Positions 12,666-16,956 of a stretch of 16,956 bases of DNA are shown piece by piece. Within the stretch, counting starts at the first letter, position 1. The number at the start of each line of letters is the position of its first letter. The translations under genes were made by a program, and so were the position numbers. The notes under the pieces were generated by a model, which was not told the DNA's origin, did not search any database, and saw nothing but the letters and a program-made list of their open reading frames with translations. Source of the DNA: Syntrophomonadaceae bacterium (GTDB taxonomy: Bacteria; Bacillota; Syntrophomonadia; Syntrophomonadales; Syntrophomonadaceae); the NCBI GenBank assembly GCA_012840625.1, contig DUSB01000051.1, positions 1 to 16,956 on the forward strand. Direction: 5' to 3'.

Positions 12666-12929
12666 ATGGATACTATTAACCTCGTTATGGCCGCCCTTTT
12701 TTTCCTGGTTATCGTAATTATTCTGGCTCAGGTGATTACAAAACCGATCAAGTTGTTATGGAAGCTCCTGATTAATTCGGTGATAGGTCTTTTCCTGCTC
12801 ATGCTGGTTAATTATATAGGCCAGTCATATGACTTCGGACTGCCGATTAATATCATTACCGTTTTGGTGGCAGGATTTCTCGGTATACCCGGTCTACTCT
12901 TATTAATCTGTTTTCGGCTGCTATTGTAA
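12666..12929 (+). CDS. bofA: BofA-family membrane protein (pro-sigma-K processing inhibitor)
   Basis: An 87-aa integral membrane protein. In B. subtilis BofA holds the SpoIVFB protease inactive in the outer forespore membrane until the sigma-K checkpoint. Membrane segments lie at about 5-25 and 32-52, with a hydrophobic C-terminal stretch (60-87). The family signature is KPIKLLWKLLINSVIGLFLLMLVNYIG (split: KPIKLLWKLLINS at 26-38, then IGLFLLMLVNYIG), followed by LPINIITVLVAGFLGIPGLLLL. AGGAGGG lies just upstream of ATG 12666. Its presence implies a spore-forming lineage, although non-sporulating Clostridia can keep it. Confidence 0.88.
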   Translation: MDTINLVMAALFFLVIVIILAQVITKPIKLLWKLLINSVIGLFLLMLVNYIGQSYDFGLPINIITVLVAGFLGIPGLLLLICFRLLL

Positions 12930-12955
12930 TCAAATTAAAAAGTTTTATAAAACGG

Positions 12956-12979
12956 TCCGGCTATGCCTGCCGGATTTTT
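12956..12979 (+). terminator. Terminator after bofA
   Basis: TCCGGC (12956-12961) pairs with GCCGGA (12969-12974) around a 7-nt loop, followed by TTTTT. It ends the dnaX-bofA unit. Confidence 0.8.
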
Positions 12980-13181
12980 GATTTAAAGATAAGGACAGGC
13001 TATGTTTAGCAAAAAAATATTCACAGGAGATTTATTAAAAATTATTTCATTTACTTGGCAAACAGATAAATGGCATACTATAAGCTGGTATTGAAAAACT
13101 AAGGATAAAGGCGCATAATAAAATATTATAATCGAAAAATTATCTAAATGTGAGTAACATTTGAGGAAAAACATGTTATTA
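12980..13181 (+). other. AT-rich intergenic region with a second promoter-like site and an inverted repeat
   Basis: Within 200 AT-rich bases, TTGAAA (13091-13096), 17 bp and CATAAT (13114-13119) form a possible promoter. TAACAT (13155-13160) and ATGTTA (13173-13178) are inverted arms 12 bases apart, ending 3 bp before the -35 of the next promoter, a place suited to a regulator. No supportable gene. Confidence 0.4.
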
Positions 13182-13211
13182 TTGACTCATAATTCAACAT
13201 TCAATTATACT
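13182..13211 (+). promoter_or_regulatory. Promoter of the P-loop/oxidoreductase operon
   Basis: TTGACT (13182-13187), an 18-bp spacer and TATACT (13206-13211). Transcription would start near 13217-13219, downstream of the ATG at 13214. The first transcribed bases form a stem AAATCCC (13217-13223)/GGGATTT (13237-13243). Confidence 0.75.
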
Positions 13212-13276
13212 TAATGAAATCCCGATCCTTCAATAAGGGATTTATTTATATAATACACCGAGGAGGTGTTGGCTTT

Positions 13277-13948
13277 ACGGCAAAACATACAGCAAGGGTT
13301 ATAGAAGCTTTCATAGGAGAATATGCCAGTGGTAAAAGTGAACTCGCGATAAACAGAGCATTAGAGCTAAAATCGCAGGGAAGAAGGGTAACACTGGTAG
13401 ATCTTGATACCGTGGAACCTTTTTATACACTACGGCCTTTGAAAAGCAAACTGGAGAGTATGGGCATTCAGATGATTGGCTTTTCGCAGGCCGATTCTTT
13501 CGGTCTTGGCGAGACGGGGGCGATGCTTGATCCCCGGGCAAGATGGGCGCTCATGAATGAGGGAGATATACTTCTAGATATTGGTTATGGTGTTCACGGA
13601 GCGCAGGCTCTTAACCTGGTTGAGGGCGTTGACCAGACCCCGGAGTTAAAAGTCATGGCCGTTATTAATCAAAGCCGACCAATGACTAGTACCACCAGGG
13701 ATATCCAGGATTACCTTTTGAGTTTAGGTAGAGTGGATGGAATCATATCCAATACCCATCTCGGTGATGAGACGACCATTGAAATAATAGAACAAGGCAA
13801 TCATATTATAATGGAAGCTGCTGCAGCACTTGATATACCAGTTTATTATGTAGCTATTGATAAAAAGCTGCAGACAGAGGGGCTGGAAAATAGATTTCCG
13901 GTACCGGTTAAATACATTAACCGGTTTATGCCCAATGCGATCTGGTAA
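13277..13948 (+). CDS. P-loop NTPase of unknown function, apparent ACG start
   Basis: A P-loop NTPase of about 223 aa (residue numbers from ACG 13277). Walker A is GEYASGKS (14-21), then VTLVDLDTVEPFYTLR (38-53) and LLDIGYG (99-105, probable Walker B). The order resembles SIMIBI-class ATPases (MinD/CooC-like), but the signature second lysine is absent from the P-loop, so I do not assign a subfamily. The only canonical in-frame start upstream of Walker A is ATG 13214, which lacks a ribosome binding site and lies before the predicted transcription start. GAGGAGGT (13260-13267) stands 9 bp before ACG 13277, and the protein then begins MAKHTARVIEAFIG, a natural N-terminus. A one-base frameshift joining the overlapping GTG/TTG frame is the alternative. 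It is 51 bp upstream of an oxidoreductase operon on the same strand, so the product may assist or regulate that enzyme (inference). Confidence 0.75.
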   Translation, partial: TAKHTARVIEAFIGEYASGKSELAINRALELKSQGRRVTLVDLDTVEPFYTLRPLKSKLESMGIQMIGFSQADSFGLGETGAMLDPRARWALMNEGDILLDIGYGVHGAQALNLVEGVDQTPELKVMAVINQSRPMTSTTRDIQDYLLSLGRVDGIISNTHLGDETTIEIIEQGNHIIMEAAAALDIPVYYVAIDKKLQTEGLENRFPVPVKYINRFMPNAIW

Positions 13949-13999
13949 AAATTATCTTTTTAGTCAGGTCAGCATAAAGAACAGGAGGTGCATTCAAGG

Positions 14000-15088
14000 A
14001 TGGGGAAAATTATTGGTGAACCCAAAAAAGCATTTATCACCGGTAATGAAGCTGTAGCCTGGGCATGTCTTGTATCAGGCGCAGAAATCATGTTTGGTTA
14101 TCCCATTACTCCTCAAAACGAAGTTATGCATTATTGGACACGCTTAGCACCGAAATACGACCGTAGGTTTTTACAAACAGAGGATGAATTATCAGCTGGA
14201 TTTACCACCTGTGGTGCAGTACAAAGTGGTGTTAAGGCATTTACCGCTACCGCAGGGCCGGGCAATGTTTTAATGCAGGAACCCTTTGGTATGGCGGAGG
14301 CCATGCGTCTACCACTGGTAGCGATGATACAGCAAAGAGGAGGTCCATCCTCAGGTACGGTTATATATTCACAGCAGGAAGTAACTCTTACCACCTTTGG
14401 AGGCAATGGAGAGGGACACCGTATTGTTTATTCAACCAGTGGTCATCAGGAGATCTATGACTATTTGATCAAAGCGTTCAATGTAGCCTGGAAATACCGC
14501 TTTCCGGTCTTTGTTCTCGGGGATGGTTATCAGGCAAAGATGCGAGAACCTTTAGAAATGTATGACCCTGAAGATCATGGTATAGAGCTTGTAAAACCCT
14601 ATCCGCTGATTGGATTAGGCGGTAAAATAGGCGAAGAACGCGAACCGTCACATCTTTGTAATATCTATAGCATGGAAGAAGAACTCTATGATGTTGTAAT
14701 GAAAATGGCAGCAGAATACGAAGCCATTACTCCCCAGCTGATGGAATGGGAGGAAGAATTCTGCGAAGATGCAGATATTCTGATTGTTTCTCATGGTGTG
14801 GTGGCACGAGCTGCATATGATGCAGTAAAAGCCCTGCGCTCCCAGGGAATCAAGGCAGCTTATTTCAGACCGATTTCTTTGAGACCTTTCCCCGCGCAGC
14901 AGCTGCGTGACGCTATTGCTAAAAGCGGTGCCAAAAAGATGCTGGTGGCTGAATCAGCTTATGGCCAGTTTGAGCGCCTGCTAAAACAGGAGATTTACGG
15001 TGAAACCATAAAAATCGAGCATTTATTCATGCCCGGGGTAGGCATCATTGATTATGACGTTATTGAAAAAGTAAAGAGCATTCTATAG
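14000..15088 (+). CDS. 2-oxoacid:ferredoxin oxidoreductase, alpha subunit (KorA/VorB-like)
   Basis: A 362-aa alpha subunit of a second, separately encoded oxidoreductase. Motifs: GNEAVAWACLVSGAEIMFGY then PITPQN (residues 15-40), EDELSAG (61-67), TATAGPGN (82-89), and EPFGMAEAMRLP followed by QQRGGPSSGT (112-120). The C-terminal domain shows VSHGVVARAAYDAVKALRSQGIKA and the YFRPISLRPFP strand, then the MLVAESAYGQFERLLKQE region. I chose ATG 14000 with AGGAGG (13983-13988) 11 bp upstream; GTG 13988 lies inside that site. The A-G-P-G-N stretch and overall length favour the KorA branch over the PorA-type protein at 2423. Substrate (2-oxoglutarate or a branched-chain 2-oxoacid) is open. Confidence 0.9.
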   Translation: MGKIIGEPKKAFITGNEAVAWACLVSGAEIMFGYPITPQNEVMHYWTRLAPKYDRRFLQTEDELSAGFTTCGAVQSGVKAFTATAGPGNVLMQEPFGMAEAMRLPLVAMIQQRGGPSSGTVIYSQQEVTLTTFGGNGEGHRIVYSTSGHQEIYDYLIKAFNVAWKYRFPVFVLGDGYQAKMREPLEMYDPEDHGIELVKPYPLIGLGGKIGEEREPSHLCNIYSMEEELYDVVMKMAAEYEAITPQLMEWEEEFCEDADILIVSHGVVARAAYDAVKALRSQGIKAAYFRPISLRPFPAQQLRDAIAKSGAKKMLVAESAYGQFERLLKQEIYGETIKIEHLFMPGVGIIDYDVIEKVKSIL

Positions 15089-15103
15089 GGAGGAGGACTT
15101 TTT

Positions 15104-15856
15104 ATGATGGCAGCACCAGCTGTACCAAAATCCTGGTATCTCCCATCCAAGCCACATAAATTTTGCCCCGGATGTGGGCACGGAATTGTGTTGAAAGCTT
15201 TGGGAGAAGTTATAGACGAACTGGATATTCAAAACGATACCATCTTTGGATGTGATATCGGTTGTTCCTTATTATCCTGGGACTTTTTTAACTGTGACAG
15301 TACCCAGACCCACCATGGAAGAACCACCCCGGTGATGGTTGGCATAAAAAGGGCTCGTCCCGAATTGGTCTGTATAGGATACATGGGAGATGGAGGCGGA
15401 TACTCTATTGGATCCCAGCATCTTCTTAACTCCGCGGTACGTAACGAAAAAATAACCCTGATTTTAGTAAACAACACCAACTATGGCATGACGGGAGGCC
15501 AAATGGCTCCGACAACGCTTCCCGGACAAAAAACCGAAACCTCTCCTTTTGGTAGAGATCCACAGCTAACCGGATATCCTACTATGGGACCGGAATTTTT
15601 AGCCGAGTTAACTTCGGAGGGAGCGTTTATTGCCCGGGCTACTGTTTCTAAATATAGGCAGCTGAAAAAGCATCTGAAAAATGCCATTATAAATCAAATG
15701 GAAGGCAACGGATTTTCTTTTGTGGAAGTTCTGTCTACCTGCCCAACCAACTGGAAAACCAATGCACAGCAGACTTGGGCTTTTCTGGAGGACCAAATGG
15801 AAAAACAATTCCCGGTGGGTGAATTTAAGAGCCCCTGGGGAAAGGGGGTTAAATAA
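15104..15856 (+). CDS. 2-oxoacid:ferredoxin oxidoreductase, beta subunit (KorB-like)
   Basis: A 250-aa thiamine pyrophosphate- and [4Fe-4S]-binding subunit. FCPGCGHG (residues 20-27) gives Cys21 and Cys24; Cys54 (IGCS) and Cys213 (STCPTNW) are candidate further ligands. The thiamine site is MGDGGGYSIGSQHL (94-107) with LVNNTNYGMTGGQMAPTT (121-138). TQTHHGRTTPVMVGIKRA follows the KorB pattern. The C-terminus (WAFLEDQMEKQFPVGEFKS) is that of short KorB/VorB forms in Clostridia. GGGAGGAGG lies just after the alpha stop; ATG 15104 and ATG 15107 are both possible starts. The stop overlaps the gamma start by one base. Confidence 0.9.
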   Translation: MMAAPAVPKSWYLPSKPHKFCPGCGHGIVLKALGEVIDELDIQNDTIFGCDIGCSLLSWDFFNCDSTQTHHGRTTPVMVGIKRARPELVCIGYMGDGGGYSIGSQHLLNSAVRNEKITLILVNNTNYGMTGGQMAPTTLPGQKTETSPFGRDPQLTGYPTMGPEFLAELTSEGAFIARATVSKYRQLKKHLKNAIINQMEGNGFSFVEVLSTCPTNWKTNAQQTWAFLEDQMEKQFPVGEFKSPWGKGVK

Positions 15857-16443
15857 TGTCTTTACTACGGATTGTGTTAGCTGGTGAAGGCGGGCAAGGC
15901 GTACAATCCATTGCCGAAATCCTGGCTGAGGCCGCTTATAATGAAAACAAACAGGCCCTTTACATCCCCAACTTTGGTCTGGAACAGCGCGGTGGTGTCT
16001 CCATAGCCTTTATACAGTTTAGTGATCAGCGGATTGGTGCACCAAAGTTTAACAAAGGCGATGTGGTCATAGCCCTGAGTGAACGCGCCATACCCAGAAC
16101 AGCTCATTATTCAGGCCCCGAAACCCTTTTTGTATATGATGCCTCCATACAGGTGGACGAAGATCTTTTACCGAAGCAGGCTAAAAAGATTATTCCCATT
16201 GCAGCTTTAGATACCGCCAACAACAAACTTCATCCGCGGGTATTCAACGTTATTATAATGGGTGCAGTTATCGGACTGACCGGTGCAGTTAGCTTCGAAT
16301 CAGCCAAAACAGCATTGGAACATAAATTAGCAGCCAAATTTGAAAAAGATCCCTCGCTAAGAGATTTGAACTTTGAGGCGCTGGAATTGGGCCGTTATAT
16401 GGCCGAAGAGTCACTAAAGGAAGGGGCGGAAGCAAATGCCTGA
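15856..16443 (+). CDS. 2-oxoacid:ferredoxin oxidoreductase, gamma subunit
   Basis: A 195-aa POR-domain subunit. GEGGQG is at residues 10-15 and FGLEQRGGVS at 40-49, the counterpart of FGVERRGAPV in the first operon; the RGG form is typical of the KorC/VorC branch. Then follow DVVIALSE (about 69-76) and FNVIIMGAVIGLTG (133-146). ATG 15856 overlaps the beta stop (TAATG) and has GGGG-rich sequence upstream, so translation is coupled. It overlaps the delta gene by 8 bp. Confidence 0.92.
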   Translation: MSLLRIVLAGEGGQGVQSIAEILAEAAYNENKQALYIPNFGLEQRGGVSIAFIQFSDQRIGAPKFNKGDVVIALSERAIPRTAHYSGPETLFVYDASIQVDEDLLPKQAKKIIPIAALDTANNKLHPRVFNVIIMGAVIGLTGAVSFESAKTALEHKLAAKFEKDPSLRDLNFEALELGRYMAEESLKEGAEANA

Positions 16444-16696
16444 AAAAGAAGTAATTAAATTCGATCAGGAAAGAAGTTTATGGCATATATTTCCGGAATA
16501 TTGCAAGGGATGTGGCCTTTGTAAAGAAAAATGCCCCAACCAGGTTTTAATATGGAGTGACAAACTGGGTGTTTATGGCACTCCCACGGTTCGGCCCAAA
16601 GATGAAGACAGCTGTATAGGCTGCGGCATTTGTCAGATGGTATGTCCAGACTGTGCCATTTCAGTTATTCGTAAAAGAAAAAAGAAAGCTGTCTAA
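16436..16696 (+). CDS. 2-oxoacid:ferredoxin oxidoreductase, delta subunit (2[4Fe-4S] ferredoxin-like)
   Basis: An 86-aa electron-transfer subunit with two full cluster motifs: Cys23, 26, 29, 33 (CKGCGLCKEKCP) and Cys60, 63, 66, 70 (CIGCGICQMVCP). A 26-residue spacer contains LGVYGTPTVRPKDED. An extra Cys73 follows the second motif. The C-terminal tail is strongly basic (RKRKKKAV). The start overlaps the gamma stop by 8 bp, with AAGGAAGGGG upstream. It is the last gene of the operon; a terminator follows 35 bp later. Confidence 0.92.
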   Translation: MPEKEVIKFDQERSLWHIFPEYCKGCGLCKEKCPNQVLIWSDKLGVYGTPTVRPKDEDSCIGCGICQMVCPDCAISVIRKRKKKAV

Positions 16697-16730
16697 GGTA
16701 ATTCTTTGGTATTTCTTATGCCACCGAGTT

Positions 16731-16762
16731 AACAGCCCTTGTATTATGGGGGCTGTTTCTTA
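16731..16762 (+). terminator. Terminator of the second oxidoreductase operon
   Basis: AACAGCCC (16731-16738) pairs with GGGCTGTT (16750-16757) around an 11-nt loop, followed by TCTTAAT. The T-run is interrupted but adequate. Confidence 0.75.
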
Positions 16763-16798
16763 ATCGCAAAGAAAAAGTAAAATTAACGACAAAATTTC

Positions 16799-16956
16799 TT
16801 GACATAAAATCGTGATGATGTTAATATAATTCTTGCGCGGCACCGAGATGCAGCGCACAGCTCTTGATAAAACAGAACAGAGAACGAGAAGTGCGGAACT
16901 TGTAATTCCAAAAGATAACCAGCGAATTTGCTGGGCAAACTTTTGATGAATAAAGA
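16799..16956 (+). promoter_or_regulatory. Strong promoter and leader, probably of an rRNA operon beyond the window
   Basis: TTGACA (16799-16804) precedes TATAAT (16825-16830) by 20 bp, or TAATAT (16822-16827) by 17 bp. The transcribed leader contains GCTCTTGATAAAAC (16860-16873), similar to the boxA antitermination motif in Firmicute rRNA leaders, and a hairpin CCAGC/GCTGG (16919-16923/16930-16934). No open frame starts here. In B. subtilis an rRNA operon follows bofA, which fits. The 16S gene itself is not in the window. Confidence 0.5.

Noticed and set aside
1..16956. CRISPR arrays, insertion sequences, prophage or attachment sites
   Set aside because: I saw no regularly spaced direct repeats, transposase or integrase motifs, or flanking direct repeats at the tRNA genes.

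Overview
The window looks like chromosomal DNA of a spore-forming anaerobic Firmicute (Clostridia). My guess, from memory of the gene content and not a search, is a relative of Syntrophomonadaceae. Support: a large Bacillus/Clostridium-type SRP RNA, a T-box leader, a bofA-type sporulation gene, strong AGGAGG ribosome binding sites, and two oxygen-sensitive 2-oxoacid:ferredoxin oxidoreductases. The gene series tadA ... SRP RNA - dnaX - ybaB - recR - yaaL-like - bofA, ending at a probable rRNA promoter, is the near-origin order known from Bacillus subtilis, here opened by accessory blocks.

Layout. 1-940: tRNA-Arg(TCT), tRNA-Arg(CCT), tadA, tRNA-Ser(CGA), tRNA-Ser(GGA); tadA runs into the first Ser tRNA. 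991-4706: terminator, near-perfect sigma-A promoter, T-box leader with a probable leucine specifier (CTC), then a gamma-delta-alpha-beta 2-oxoacid:ferredoxin oxidoreductase of POR/VOR type, closed by a terminator. 4743-7334 (minus strand): a membrane-anchored D-Ala-D-Ala carboxypeptidase and a DUF763 protein whose promoter carries a LexA-box-like palindrome. 7509-8390: three small membrane proteins (DUF883-like coiled coil, holin-like, third anchor) ended by a long hairpin. 8498-9067: xpt. 9164-9340: doubtful small ORF. 9386-9703: SRP RNA and terminator. 9802-12979: dnaX, ybaB, recR, a DUF2508/YaaL-like gene, bofA, terminator. 13182-16762: promoter, a P-loop NTPase with an apparently non-canonical start, then a second 2-oxoacid:ferredoxin oxidoreductase in alpha-beta-gamma-delta order, and a terminator. 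16799-16956: strong promoter and leader with a boxA-like motif, probably of an rRNA operon beyond the window.

How the parts work together. Both oxidoreductases couple CoA-dependent decarboxylation of a 2-oxoacid to ferredoxin, or run in reverse as reductive carboxylation. A leucine T-box switches genes on when tRNA-Leu is uncharged, so the first enzyme is best read as biosynthetic (for example isovaleryl-CoA to 2-oxoisocaproate to leucine). The second sits with a P-loop NTPase of unknown role. DnaX, YbaB, RecR and perhaps the DUF763 protein concern DNA replication and repair. Most interesting points: the T-box-controlled oxidoreductase, the DUF763 gene with an SOS-like box, and the P-loop gene whose ribosome binding site faces an ACG codon.
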